From Phyllobacterium sp. YR531 (GTDB lineage: Bacteria > Pseudomonadota > Alphaproteobacteria > Rhizobiales > Rhizobiaceae): a stretch of 64,000 bases of DNA. The first letter of the stretch is position 1. Every line of letters begins with the position of its first letter. The notes beneath the pieces were generated by a model, which was given only the letters and a program-made list of their open reading frames with translations, did no database searches and was not told the DNA's origin. Where the stretch lies: the NCBI RefSeq assembly GCF_000282595.1, contig NZ_AKIZ01000014.1, forward strand, positions 1-64,000. The letters are read 5' to 3'. The translations under genes were made by a program, and so were the position numbers. Below are positions 46,522 to 54,986 of this stretch, piece after piece.

Positions 46522-46755
46522 CGGCTATTATAGGATTGGCCTATCCGATCACGCAAGGTGCGCTCTGAAAATAAAACGTTACTGCACCTAGGGCAATATC
46601 TACCCTGTGGCCGCAATTGGAACCGCTATCGACGTCTAGAGTTTAACTGGTATCGGGGCGTTACGTCCCAAGTGTTTGCTGATACCGCTAAAGGTCCGAG
46701 CGACTGATTCTCTGTAGCAAGTTTGAAAATTATTATTTGACGTAAGGTACGCGCA

Positions 46756-46995
46756 ATGGACCCGGTGCAATTGATTGTTGTTATGGCCTTTGATCAAGGA
46801 GATGCTGGCGAGCTTTTTCCAGTTGGAGAGCCGCAGCAATTCGAGACAAAAGAACGCGCGATCCGTACGGCGAAAGACCTCGCTTCAAAGCATGCGGGAG
46901 TTATCGCCTGGGCACGGGAGGCCAAGCCGGATGTTGGAGAGTACGGCCCTCCGGAAGTCCTGTACACGGCTGGCGAGGTTCTTGAGCTGGAATGA
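46756..46995 (+). CDS. conserved small hypothetical protein
   Basis: 79 residues, acidic: VMAFDQGDAGELFPVGEPQQFETKERAIRTAKDLA...AGVIAWAREAKPDVGEYGPPEVLYTAGEV. It has the look of a small alpha/beta protein without signal peptide; no family named. A weak TAAGG lies ahead of the ATG. It ends 82 nt before the lipoprotein gene. The upstream 234 nt (46522-46755) contain a possible hairpin (46653-46690) and no other gene. Confidence 0.6.
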   Translation: MDPVQLIVVMAFDQGDAGELFPVGEPQQFETKERAIRTAKDLASKHAGVIAWAREAKPDVGEYGPPEVLYTAGEVLELE

Positions 46996-47077
46996 ATAAG
47001 GCCATACAGATTATTTCGGGGGCGACTGTGCGGAACATTTCTGCGCGGTACCAGTTCATGAGCATGGAGGAACTATG

Positions 47078-47572
47078 ATGTTCATAAAATCTCTAGCCGT
47101 TACTGCACTTATTGGTCTTTCCGGTGTTGTTCTATCCGGTTGCGTCGCTGACGATGGCGGCGATGGTTATTATGGCGGTTCAGGCGGATACAGTTCAGTC
47201 TATGTCGATGACGGATATTACGGCAGGGACCGTTACTACGATCGGGATCGCTATGATCGCCGTGACAGGGATTGGCGGCGCGACCGCGACCGTTCCCGCC
47301 GTGATTGGGACGATAGAAGAGACCGACCAGACGACAGAGGATCGTCAATTGGCCGTGATCCCAATCGTGACCCACGGCCAATCAGGCCTCCGGTTGTTCA
47401 GCGTCCTGACAGACCTGATCGGCCCGACCGTCCGGATCGGCCAGAGCGGCCTGACCGGGCAACGTTTACCAAAGAACGGAGCATGTCATCCGACGCCCAG
47501 AGGCAGCTTCAGGAACGTCAAGGCGTGGGAGGCAGTCGCGTTATTCTGCCCCGTGTACCGGGTAGCAGGTAA
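47078..47572 (+). CDS. Arg/Asp-rich lipoprotein with RPD repeats
   Basis: 164 residues. A signal peptide ends in lipobox LSGC, so Cys22 would be lipidated. The mature part is glycine/tyrosine-rich, then almost entirely Arg and Asp (DRYDRRDRDWRRDRDRS), followed by six tandem Arg-Pro-Asp/Glu units (about residues 109-126) and a short C-terminal tail with QRQLQERQG. Low complexity and highly charged; function unknown, perhaps envelope or surface binding. GGAGG lies seven bases from the ATG at 47078; the ATG at 47075 is also possible. Confidence 0.72.
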   Translation: MFIKSLAVTALIGLSGVVLSGCVADDGGDGYYGGSGGYSSVYVDDGYYGRDRYYDRDRYDRRDRDWRRDRDRSRRDWDDRRDRPDDRGSSIGRDPNRDPRPIRPPVVQRPDRPDRPDRPDRPERPDRATFTKERSMSSDAQRQLQERQGVGGSRVILPRVPGSR

Positions 47573-47602
47573 AGCGGCGATATAACTTATCCTGCGTCTC
47601 AG

Positions 47603-47643
47603 GGGTCTGCGGATATTTCAATGATATCGCGGACCCTTTTGTT
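47603..47643 (+). terminator. rho-independent terminator after the RPD lipoprotein
   Basis: GGGTCTGCGGATAT (47603-47616) pairs with ATATCGCGGACCC (47624-47636), with one bulge or mismatch, then TTTTGTTT follows. Confidence 0.72.
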
Positions 47644-47814
47644 TGTAGCCACACGACCTATCCGAACTTCGGAGCGTTCGAAGCCTATTTCATTACGACA
47701 GCGATCTACTTGGTGTTGGCTATTTTGCTGCGCCAATCCCTGCACTTTGTAGGCAGATGCATTTTCCCGAAAAAAGTTCGCACATGACCGATTTTTCATT
47801 GTGAGATACCTGAG

Positions 47815-48210
47815 GGTATCAATATCGATATTGATCGGGGGAAGTGATTGCCATTATTGGCAAAAGCGGCTCCGGAAAATCCACGCTGCTTCGCTGTATC
47901 AATGGGCTGGAATTGATCGAGGGCGGGTCAATTTCGGTTGCCGGTGCGCAATTACTTCCAGATGAGCTGCATTTGAAAGCACTGCGATTGAAAGTCGGCC
48001 TGATCTTCCAGCAGTTCAATCTCTTCCCGTATCTCTCTGCAAGCGGAAATGGCTCGCTTTCGCAAATGGTCGTCAAGAAAACTTCGAAAGCCGAGACAGA
48101 AATCATGGCACGTAAAATGCTCGACCGGGTAAGGCTGGCTCACAAATATGATGTCTTTCCGGACGAGTTGTCCGGCGAACAGCAGCAACGTGTGGCGATT
48201 GTCCGTGATG
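47815..48210 (+). pseudogene. remnant of a polar amino acid ABC transporter ATPase
   Basis: Reads as the central part of a HisP/GlnQ-type ATPase: Walker A GKSGSGKST, INGLELIEGG, the Q-loop GLIFQQFNLFP, and a signature region. Three defects are visible. The N-terminal part is absent: only GINIDIDRG remains, out of frame with what follows, as if one G had been lost from the G tract at 47837-47841. The signature reads LSGEQQQRVAI instead of LSGGQ. After that the sequence diverges and no Walker B (DEPTSALD) exists. The 3' end runs into a DUF1127 gene on the other strand. No other ABC subunit is near. Confidence 0.8.
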
Positions 48211-48239
48211 ACACGGGCGGTGATGCCGTTTTCGCCCGC

Positions 48240-48446
48240 TTATATCCAGAACCAGGATTTCGCGATCTCAGCCTCAGCCTGGTCTGGTGTTATTCCAATA
48301 TCACGCAGTTGGTCGCTGGTCATGTTTGACAGTGCGAGGCGGCTGCGGCGCTTTGCCAGATAAACAGCGATTTCGCGGGCTGGACCCAAAAACCAGCTTG
48401 GATGACTCCAGCTGTGATTGCCGGCGGGAATTGTAAAAAGTGCCAT
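48240..48446 (-). CDS. DUF1127 domain protein
   Basis: 68 residues. The C-terminus LSNMTSDQLRDIGITPDQAEAEIAKSWFW is the DUF1127 signature, preceded by a basic patch (AKRRSRLA). The start is the ATG at 48446, MALFTIPAG, with a GGAAA stretch upstream. Function unknown, as for the DUF1127 protein at 42932. Divergent from a LysR gene, 92 nt apart; the gap contains a CTTATGAT palindrome. Confidence 0.78.
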   Translation of the reverse strand: MALFTIPAGNHSWSHPSWFLGPAREIAVYLAKRRSRLALSNMTSDQLRDIGITPDQAEAEIAKSWFWI

Positions 48447-48502
48447 GGAATTTCCTTTCTGGCTGTCGGCATAAAATGCCGTGGAATCCATGCGAAAAGA
48501 AG

Positions 48503-48528
48503 CTTATGATTGTTATGCAAATCATAAG
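48503..48528 (+). promoter_or_regulatory. candidate LysR operator (CTTATGAT-N10-ATCATAAG)
   Basis: A perfect 8-bp inverted repeat, CTTATGAT at 48503-48510 and ATCATAAG at 48521-48528. Its right arm overlaps the AAGGA ribosome site of the LysR gene. The half-site CATAAG matches the palindrome in the other LysR/DUF1127 pair (42814-42830). Confidence 0.55.
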
Positions 48529-48538
48529 GAATACTTTG

Positions 48539-49420
48539 GTGTCTTTGAGCATTGATCACGTCACGACATTCGTTCACGTGGTGGAGCTTGGCGGTTTCAC
48601 AGCCGCTGCGGACAAAATTGGCTTGACGCAGCCTGCGGTCAGTTTGCAGGTCAAGCTGCTTGAGCAGGGTTTGGGTGTGCGACTCATTGAGCGTGTCGGG
48701 CGCAAAGCTCAACCAACGGCAGCGGGGCTGGATTTTCTCACCCATGCGCGACGTATAATTCAGGAAGCGTCTGCTGCCGAAGAGGCCATGCTGCCTTACA
48801 GGCACGGAGTCGCAGGACGATTACGTATCGGTACGGGCGCGACGACGTCTATTCACCTTCTTCCGCTTGCCATTGCGAAAGTGAAGAAGCGTATGCCGGG
48901 CCTGGAGATCACAGTGCTGATAGGCAATGTGGGCGAAATTTTACACGATCTTGAAGAAAACCTTCTTGATCTTGCTATCGTTGCGCTGCCGGCACATGGC
49001 CGCCCGTTTGAGATAGAGCCATTTTACGAAGAGCAACTGCTGGCCGTTGCACCAAAGGACGCCGAAATGCCAGAAGATGGACCGGATGCTGCATTCCTCT
49101 GTGGACAGAGCCTCTTGCTGTACGACGGTGGGAATACACGCAAATGCATTGACAATTGGGTTGCTCAAGCAGGATTGCAGGCCAAGCCATCAATGGAATT
49201 TGGGAGCATTGAGGCAATCAAGGAACTTGTGGCGGCCGGATTGGGCTGGTCAGTTCTGCCGGAACTGGCGCTAAGGCGGGATCGTGCCAATTTTTTGAAA
49301 GTATCTCCGGTCAGGCCTCAATTAAAACGGCAGCTGGGCATGGTCGTCCGGCGCGATAAGCAATTGACGCGCGGTTTACGCATGATGATGGAATCGCTTC
49401 GTGGTCTAAAAAGCAGATAA
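48539..49420 (+). CDS. LysR family transcriptional regulator
   Basis: 293 residues. MSLSIDHVTTFVHVVELGGFTAAADKIGLTQPAVSLQVKLLEQGLGVRLIERVGRKAQPTAAG is a standard LysR N-terminus; the effector domain has VAGRLRIGTGATTSIHLLPLAIAKVKKRMPGLEI. The start is a GTG at 48539 with AAGGA eight bases ahead; longer frames (to 48440) exist but would overlap the DUF1127 gene. Divergent from that gene and probably its regulator. Confidence 0.9.
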   Translation: MSLSIDHVTTFVHVVELGGFTAAADKIGLTQPAVSLQVKLLEQGLGVRLIERVGRKAQPTAAGLDFLTHARRIIQEASAAEEAMLPYRHGVAGRLRIGTGATTSIHLLPLAIAKVKKRMPGLEITVLIGNVGEILHDLEENLLDLAIVALPAHGRPFEIEPFYEEQLLAVAPKDAEMPEDGPDAAFLCGQSLLLYDGGNTRKCIDNWVAQAGLQAKPSMEFGSIEAIKELVAAGLGWSVLPELALRRDRANFLKVSPVRPQLKRQLGMVVRRDKQLTRGLRMMMESLRGLKSR

Positions 49421-49434
49421 GGCTTGTGTGGTTG

Positions 49435-49827
49435 TCACATCGTAATTCTGGTGGCGTGGATGAGAATGACTGTCCACCGACCATCGTGCAACGACCAAAC
49501 GCGGCTGTAAGCCAGCTTCTCGGAGAAGCTTTCGCCATAGTAGGTTCCAGAAAGCTTGCCGGACCATGAGACTGCTGCCGCATTTTCCATGATCCTTACC
49601 GATCGTTCCAAAAGGTCGAACCGATCAAGTTTAAGAATGCATGCCCGATGAAAATCGAGGTTTTCCTGTTTGTTCAACTTACGCCCGAAAGGGTCTATCG
49701 AAATAAGACTGTCATCCAGATATTCTTGCAATGCGTCGGTATCACCGGAGAGCATTGCCCTGTGCAGCGCATCCTCGAGCTGTTCGATATCTGCGATAGA
49801 GAAGTTCAAATCGGATTCCAGTGTCAT
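49435..49827 (-). CDS. SnoaL/NTF2-like protein
   Basis: 130 residues. Begins MTLESDLNFSIADIEQLEDALHRAMLSGDTDALQEYLDDSLISIDPFGRKLNKQENLDFH and ends WSLHDGRWTVILIHATRITM, the alpha+beta cone of the NTF2-like (DUF4440) family. The function could be enzymatic or a binding domain. The frame is open to 50034 and would overlap the tRNA, but the ATG at 49827 matches the family start. The 199 nt to the tRNA hold nothing else evident. Confidence 0.85.
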   Translation of the reverse strand: MTLESDLNFSIADIEQLEDALHRAMLSGDTDALQEYLDDSLISIDPFGRKLNKQENLDFHRACILKLDRFDLLERSVRIMENAAAVSWSGKLSGTYYGESFSEKLAYSRVWSLHDGRWTVILIHATRITM

Positions 49828-50026
49828 AATGAACTCTGTCGTTGGCGAGTCACGTTGCCCATCCAGCAATAATCGAATGCCGATTAAGGTCTGGTGAACG
49901 GCCATGTTTGGGTTTACCCAGCACAAATATGCGCTTCGTACGGCAAGCAGATGCAATGCCGCCTTGCGATACATATTGCAACAATATTCTGGGTGTTTGG
50001 TTCCATATATAATTGGTGACGGTTTA

Positions 50027-50103
<77 letters not shown>

Positions 50104-50313
50104 ATGAGGCTGCGATAGCTCGCATGCGCGAAGCGGTTCTAGCTGATGCGCGCCGAGGCTTCAATGGCGAATTTTGATTAAGAATGGCGGAAGTAAAACC
50201 GTGACAGTAGCGGCAGGCGGGCCTGGCGTTCGTAATGTTTGCAACCAACACTTGCTCCAAAGTTCTATTTTAGCCACGATGTGACGTGTTTGCTGCAGAA
50301 TATGGGTGCTGAA

Positions 50314-50967
50314 ATGGCGACATTCATCTTGATACCGGGAGGATGGCAGGGCGGCTGGGCATTCGAAAAAGTGGCAAATCTCCTCGTTGCACGTGGTCAC
50401 AGGATAGAGACGCTAACGCTCACCGGCCTCGGCGATGTTCCGGCACCGGCAGCAAATCTAACTACTCACATCGACGATGCGATTCAGGTGATTGGAAAAT
50501 GTTCCGGTGATGTGGTTTTGGTTGGCCATTCTTATGGCGGCATGGTCATGACTGGAGCGGCCGATGCCGAACCTGCCAATATCCGTGCACTGGTCTATCT
50601 CGACGCTTATGTGCCGCAGGCGGGCGAGTCCGTATGGTCACTGACAAGCCCTCGCTTTCGGGAAGCCTTCATCACCGGAGCAATGGGCGACGGGTTAAAC
50701 TGTGCTCCACCACCAAATCTTGACGCAAGGTGCCGCCCTCATCCGATGGGAACATTCCTTCAGGCAATCGATCTATCCGGCCGTTGGCGCGAAGTCCCGC
50801 GTAAGGTCTATGTTGGAGCACATGGATGGGAAGGAAGTCCGTTTCTCGAGCTGTACGAACGTTTGAGCATTGATCCGGAGTGGGAGACCTTCTCACTCAA
50901 TTGCGGGCATAATATCGCCCGGCTGCAGCCGGAAGCCTTGGCAGGAATATTGCTGGCGCAGGTTTAA
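50314..50967 (+). CDS. alpha/beta hydrolase
   Basis: 217 residues. MATFILIPGGWQGGWAFEKVANLLVARGHRIETLTLTGLGD, then the nucleophile elbow VGHSYGGMVM with catalytic Ser, then YLDAYVPQAGES; the catalytic His is near SLNCGHNIARLQPEAL. It resembles esterases of the salicylic-acid-binding-protein/hydroxynitrile lyase group; the substrate is unknown. ATGs at 50302 and 50314 are both usable; I choose the second, where family homology begins. Convergent with a LysR gene. Confidence 0.9.
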   Translation: MATFILIPGGWQGGWAFEKVANLLVARGHRIETLTLTGLGDVPAPAANLTTHIDDAIQVIGKCSGDVVLVGHSYGGMVMTGAADAEPANIRALVYLDAYVPQAGESVWSLTSPRFREAFITGAMGDGLNCAPPPNLDARCRPHPMGTFLQAIDLSGRWREVPRKVYVGAHGWEGSPFLELYERLSIDPEWETFSLNCGHNIARLQPEALAGILLAQV

Positions 50968-50984
50968 GGGCACGGTCCGTGTGA

Positions 50985-51893
50985 TCAACGATCAAAACCT
51001 TCCGCATTGGCGGTCCTCTCCAACTCATCCGCAAGAAGTTTGGCTTGAGGCGTCAAATCGCTGAAGCATTTCGCACAAAGCTGTAAGTGCCGTGTCGCCC
51101 ATTCGTTCGATAGCGGTACAATTCTCAGGTTGCGGACAACTGCAGACCGGCTTGCTGCAGCCTGTGATACAATGGCGATCCCGACTTGGCTGGCGACAAG
51201 CTGGCATGCAGCCTCCAGCGAGGCGACTTTCACTCGGAAATTGAGATGCCGTCCTAAGCGAGAGGCCTGCCGGATGACATGTTCCTGCAAGGCATTGCCC
51301 GAGCCAAGTCCGACAAAGGGCTCTGCAAGGATGTCTTCAAAGCGTATCGAACGAAACCCTTTGGCAATGTCGCTTTCCTTTGCGGTTATGACAGCCAATT
51401 GATCCCTACAGAATGGTTTTTGTTCCAGGTTGGAAAGATTGGCCCAACCCGCAGCGATACCCAAATCCGCCTGACTGTTTGCCAATTTTTCCGCTATGAC
51501 ATGGCTCGGCCACTCTTCCAATTCGACATCAATATTACGATTGTTTGCCAAAAACCGCGCAAGAATATCAGACAGGCGTGAACCCGCAGCTGTGTTTGCA
51601 AGCAGGCGGATATGGGCGCGTAAGCCGCGGGCATGCTCACCAAGATCCCCGGCCATTGTTTCAATCTGATTTTGGATAGTGCGGGCGTGATACACCAATG
51701 TCTGCCCGGCAGCAGTGAGCGTTACGCCTCGGCGTTTGCGCTCGACAAGGGCAATACCAAGCATTTCTTCCATGCCTTTTATTCTTGCGCTTGCCGACGC
51801 CAGCGCCAGCCCGGAACGCTCTGCACCGGCTGTGATGCTTCCGGCTTCCGCAACGTGCAAGAACAGTTTCAAATCGACTAGGTCAAAGCGCAA
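50985..51893 (-). CDS. LysR family transcriptional regulator
   Basis: 302 residues. VDLKLFLHVAEAGSITAGAERSGLALASASARIKGMEEMLGIALVERKRRGVTLTAAGQTLVYHARTIQ is the helix-turn-helix; the effector domain has NRNIDVELEEWPSHVIAEKLANSQADLGIAAG. The start is the TTG at 51893, because a GGAGGA site lies four bases ahead; a GTG at 51920 (nine residues more) is the alternative. Divergent from a TauE-type permease with 114 nt between, which it probably regulates. Confidence 0.89.
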   Translation of the reverse strand: MRFDLVDLKLFLHVAEAGSITAGAERSGLALASASARIKGMEEMLGIALVERKRRGVTLTAAGQTLVYHARTIQNQIETMAGDLGEHARGLRAHIRLLANTAAGSRLSDILARFLANNRNIDVELEEWPSHVIAEKLANSQADLGIAAGWANLSNLEQKPFCRDQLAVITAKESDIAKGFRSIRFEDILAEPFVGLGSGNALQEHVIRQASRLGRHLNFRVKVASLEAACQLVASQVGIAIVSQAAASRSAVVRNLRIVPLSNEWATRHLQLCAKCFSDLTPQAKLLADELERTANAEGFDR

Positions 51894-52007
51894 GACATCC
51901 TCCGTGCCTTCGGCCTGCACGAAGGCTGGCTATCGGAAATCCACATTGTGAGCCTGGCGGAAAAAGGTCAAGGCTGTGTGGCAGCAGCTTGGCAGGAGAT
52001 TAAGCAA

Positions 52008-52808
52008 ATGATTGAAACGGTGGCAGATTACTCGCGCATGGCAGTGGACAGTTTCTTGGCTGATCCAATGGCGTGGGGGATTGTCGCATCGGTTTTTCTG
52101 CTCGCCGGCTTTGTGAAGGGCGTTGTGGGAATGGGATTGCCAACAGTGGCAATGGGACTGCTGGCAGTATCCATGCCCCCCTCGCAAGCGGCGGCAATTC
52201 TGATCCTCCCGTCCTTCATAACCAATGTCTGGCAATTGATTGCAGGCCCCTCATTTATCAGATTGCTTGCCCGTCTTTGGGGCATGATGGCGGGTGTCGT
52301 CGTGGGGACGATTGCCGGAAGTGGCGGGCTGGTGGGCAATCATTCCGGACTTGCCCTGTCGGGGCTGGGTGTCGCATTGGCGCTCTACGCGATACTTGGT
52401 CTTTTGCAGGTGAAGTTTCATGTTAACCCGCGCCATGAAAGCCTGCTTTCACCATTGGTAGGACTGTTGACTGGCTTTGTTACAGGAGCAACGGGCGTCT
52501 TCGTTATCCCAGCTGTTCCGTATCTCCAGGCATTAAAGCTTGAAAAGGAAGATCTAATCCAAGCCTTGGGCCTTTCATTCACAGTCTCAACCATCGCACT
52601 TGCTGCCGGCCTTTGGCTGCGCGCTGATGCAAGCTCGTCTTCGGCAATGTTGGTCGGGATGTCACTGCTTGCCCTTGTTCCTGCATTGTTTGGCATGATC
52701 ATCGGACAGGCGCTTAGACTGCGCATGAGTGTCGAAACCTTCCGGCGCCTGTTCTTCTCAGGACTGCTCATTCTCGGTTTTTATCTGGTAGCAGAAGCCT
52801 TAATTTAG
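52008..52808 (+). CDS. TauE/SafE family membrane permease
   Basis: 266 residues, about eight helices. VASVFLLAGFVKGVVGMGLPTVAMGLL and the paired ATGVFVIPAVPYLQALKLEKEDLIQALGLSFTVSTIALAAGLWL carry the family pattern of two repeats. Members export sulfite or sulfoacetate or take up organosulfur or other small anions. The frame opens at 51948, but the ATG at 52008 has an AGGAG site ten bases ahead. Divergent from a LysR gene, which suggests inducible transport. Confidence 0.89.
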   Translation: MIETVADYSRMAVDSFLADPMAWGIVASVFLLAGFVKGVVGMGLPTVAMGLLAVSMPPSQAAAILILPSFITNVWQLIAGPSFIRLLARLWGMMAGVVVGTIAGSGGLVGNHSGLALSGLGVALALYAILGLLQVKFHVNPRHESLLSPLVGLLTGFVTGATGVFVIPAVPYLQALKLEKEDLIQALGLSFTVSTIALAAGLWLRADASSSSAMLVGMSLLALVPALFGMIIGQALRLRMSVETFRRLFFSGLLILGFYLVAEALI

Positions 52809-52885
52809 AAAAAACCGCTCCCAAGCATTGAACCCGAGCCAAGAACGCCGCACTCTTTCCCGGCAATAACAGGAGGAGATGCTTG

Positions 52886-54142
52886 ATGTTTCGAAACTGC
52901 GGGAACGTATTACAATTCAAAACTGCAATATCTGCCTTGGGCGTGACGGCGCTTTTCGGTGCAGTAATTTTGCCAGCACAGGCACAAGACAATGCCTATC
53001 CGCATGCCAATGAAACCATTGGAACCGTCGAACAGGTCTATGACGGTGCGCTCTTGCCGGATCTGGCTGTTAGTACTTACCGAAATATTGACCGGCTTTT
53101 CCCGACGCGCACGATCAAGGCCGGGGCGAAGGCGCTTGAACTGCCAAAAGCTGAAAAGCAACTGAGCAACGTAAAGTTCAAATATGAGGACAAAGATTAC
53201 GATCTCTATGATTTCATAGCGCTGGACAGCATTACGGCTATGCTCGTTATCAAGGACGGGAAAGTTGCTTTTGAGACTTATCAGCGGGGAAACACTGAAA
53301 AAACGCGTTGGATGTCGATGTCGGTTGCAAAATCGGTCAGTTCAACTCTCGCCGGGATCGCAATCAAGGAAGGTTTGATCAAAGGGCTGGACGCTCAGGT
53401 TGTCGATTATGTTCCGGAACTCAAGGGCAGCGCCTATGATGGTGTGTCCGTCAAGGACGTTCTGATGATGTCCTCCGGCGTCAAGTGGAACGAGACTTAC
53501 ACGGACCCGAATTCAGATCGCCGCGCCCTTTTAAGGGCGCAAATATCGCAGAAGCCACGCTCAGCTGTGGAGCTTATGGCAAAACTGCCACGTGCCGCAG
53601 AACCGGGTAGCGTGAACACCTATAGTACAGGCGAAACGCAAATTCTGGGCGAGATCGTTCGGGGAGCGGTGAAGAAGCCTTTGGCCGAATATTTGTCGGA
53701 GAAAATCTGGGCGCCGTTCGGCATGGAAACTGACGCAAGCTGGTGGCTTGATTCACCGGATGGCGTCGAAATCGGCGGTAGCGGGATAAGCGCAACCTTG
53801 CGGGATTATGGGCGCTTCGGTCTGTTTTTCATGAACAATGGTGTGGTCGACGGCAAATCCATATTGCCGGAAGGCTGGGTTAAAGAAGCGACAACGCCCA
53901 AAACGCTTAAAGACGGCAAGAAGCTCGACTACGGCTATATGTGGTGGACGGCATGGACAGAACCCTCCATCAAGGATGGTGCATTTTCTGCCATCGGTAT
54001 TCAGGGTCAGAACATCTACATCGATCCGGTGGAAAAAGTCGTCATTGTGACGTTTGGAGCGCAGCCGAAGCCGGTTGGCAAAGAGCCGATTGATCCAAAT
54101 GTATTCTTTGATGCTGTCGTAGCGGAATTGAAGAAGTCATAG
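52886..54142 (+). CDS. serine hydrolase, beta-lactamase family (class C/esterase type)
   Basis: 418 residues with an N-terminal signal peptide (cleavage near AQA-QD, residue 34). The SxxK motif is Ser146-Val-Ala-Lys149, the tyrosine motif is YSTGETQILGEIV, and near the C-terminus AIGIQGQNIYIDP replaces the usual KTG with a GQ variant, as in many esterase-like members. Likely a periplasmic esterase, amidase or peptidase. AGGAGG lies nine bases ahead of the ATG at 52886. 78 nt from the TauE-type gene; a shared operon is possible but unproven. Confidence 0.87.
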   Translation: MFRNCGNVLQFKTAISALGVTALFGAVILPAQAQDNAYPHANETIGTVEQVYDGALLPDLAVSTYRNIDRLFPTRTIKAGAKALELPKAEKQLSNVKFKYEDKDYDLYDFIALDSITAMLVIKDGKVAFETYQRGNTEKTRWMSMSVAKSVSSTLAGIAIKEGLIKGLDAQVVDYVPELKGSAYDGVSVKDVLMMSSGVKWNETYTDPNSDRRALLRAQISQKPRSAVELMAKLPRAAEPGSVNTYSTGETQILGEIVRGAVKKPLAEYLSEKIWAPFGMETDASWWLDSPDGVEIGGSGISATLRDYGRFGLFFMNNGVVDGKSILPEGWVKEATTPKTLKDGKKLDYGYMWWTAWTEPSIKDGAFSAIGIQGQNIYIDPVEKVVIVTFGAQPKPVGKEPIDPNVFFDAVVAELKKS

Positions 54143-54239
54143 GCTAAGCAGTGGACAAGTAATTGTGTGCGGTGGAACTCTGGTGCTTCGCGGTCGTTTG
54201 CCCATGTAATGGAGATCCACGGAACACAGGAGAACAGGA

Positions 54240-54923
54240 ATGAAAATGAATCGCCGCCACATGCTGGCGTTATCCGGAGTGGCGGCTGCCACGACACTTT
54301 TTTCTCCGTCAGTTCGTGCGCAGGCCGCCGCACCCTTCAAGCAGCCCGAGTTGCCCTACGAGGGTGCCGCTCTGAGTCCGGTTATTTCGGCGAGAACCGT
54401 TGGCCTTCATTTCGGAAAACACCATGCGGGCTATTTCAAAAAGCTGAACACTCTGACGGAGAAAACGCCCTTTGCTGACCTCACGCTGGAAGAGGTTGTC
54501 GTGCGTGCCAAAAAGGAAAATGAGACAGCGATTTTCAACAATGCGGCACAGGCATGGAATCACAATTTTTACTGGCAACAATTCAAGGGTGGCCCGGCTG
54601 CCGCGGAGGGCGCTTTTCTGGATGCTGCCAAAAGCTCATTTGGCGGTATTGACGAACTGCAGAAACAGATTGTCGCGGAATCGGACAAGGTGTTCGGCAC
54701 CGGTTGGGTGTGGCTGGTAAAAGACGGTGACAAGCTGGTCGTCGTTGGGATGCAGGACGCAGGCAATCCGCTGGCAGATGGCAAGAAGACATTACTAGGT
54801 GTCGATGTCTGGGAGCATGCCTATTATCTCGATTATGAGAACCGCCGGACCGAACATGTTGCCGCCGTACTGGGCAAGCTGGTCAACTGGACGTTCGTAG
54901 CGGAAAAGTTTCAGGCCGCTTGA
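54240..54923 (+). CDS. Fe/Mn superoxide dismutase with Tat signal
   Basis: 227 residues. Metal ligands are His57 (GLHFGKHHAGY), His108 (AWNHNFYW), Asp189 and His193 (DVWEHAYYLDYENRR). QFKGGPAA and the overall form are closer to the iron-dependent SodB type, but the metal cannot be fixed by sequence alone. The N-terminus NRRHMLALSGVAAATTL is a twin-arginine signal, so the folded metalloprotein is probably exported to the periplasm, which is uncommon for this family. It ends 64 nt before the convergent AmaB gene, with a terminator hairpin between. Confidence 0.93.
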   Translation: MKMNRRHMLALSGVAAATTLFSPSVRAQAAAPFKQPELPYEGAALSPVISARTVGLHFGKHHAGYFKKLNTLTEKTPFADLTLEEVVVRAKKENETAIFNNAAQAWNHNFYWQQFKGGPAAAEGAFLDAAKSSFGGIDELQKQIVAESDKVFGTGWVWLVKDGDKLVVVGMQDAGNPLADGKKTLLGVDVWEHAYYLDYENRRTEHVAAVLGKLVNWTFVAEKFQAA

Positions 54924-54931
54924 GCTGGCGT

Positions 54932-54967
54932 AAAAAAATCCTCCCGCTGTCGAGACAGCGGGAGGAT
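54932..54967 (-). terminator. rho-independent terminator of the amaB transcript
   Basis: A perfect 13-bp stem (54938-54950 with 54955-54967, core CCTCCCGCTGT), 4-nt loop. Reading on the minus strand it is followed by seven U (54938-54932). It ends the hglS-amaB transcript; it could also stop the sodB transcript read from the other side. Confidence 0.85.
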
Positions 54968-54986
54968 CATCTATTGTTTGTGTGGA

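Noticed and set aside
47402-47455. Short tandem repeat considered as a CRISPR-like array
   Set aside because: Units are 9 nt with variable codons inside a coding frame; no spacers or cas genes.
47112-47585. 157-codon plus-strand open frame overlapping the RPD lipoprotein
   Set aside because: Shifted frame of the same Arg/Asp repeat DNA; no signal of its own.
47599-47799. 66-codon minus-strand open frame
   Set aside because: Begins and ends around the lipoprotein's terminator, has no ribosome site or family; not supported.
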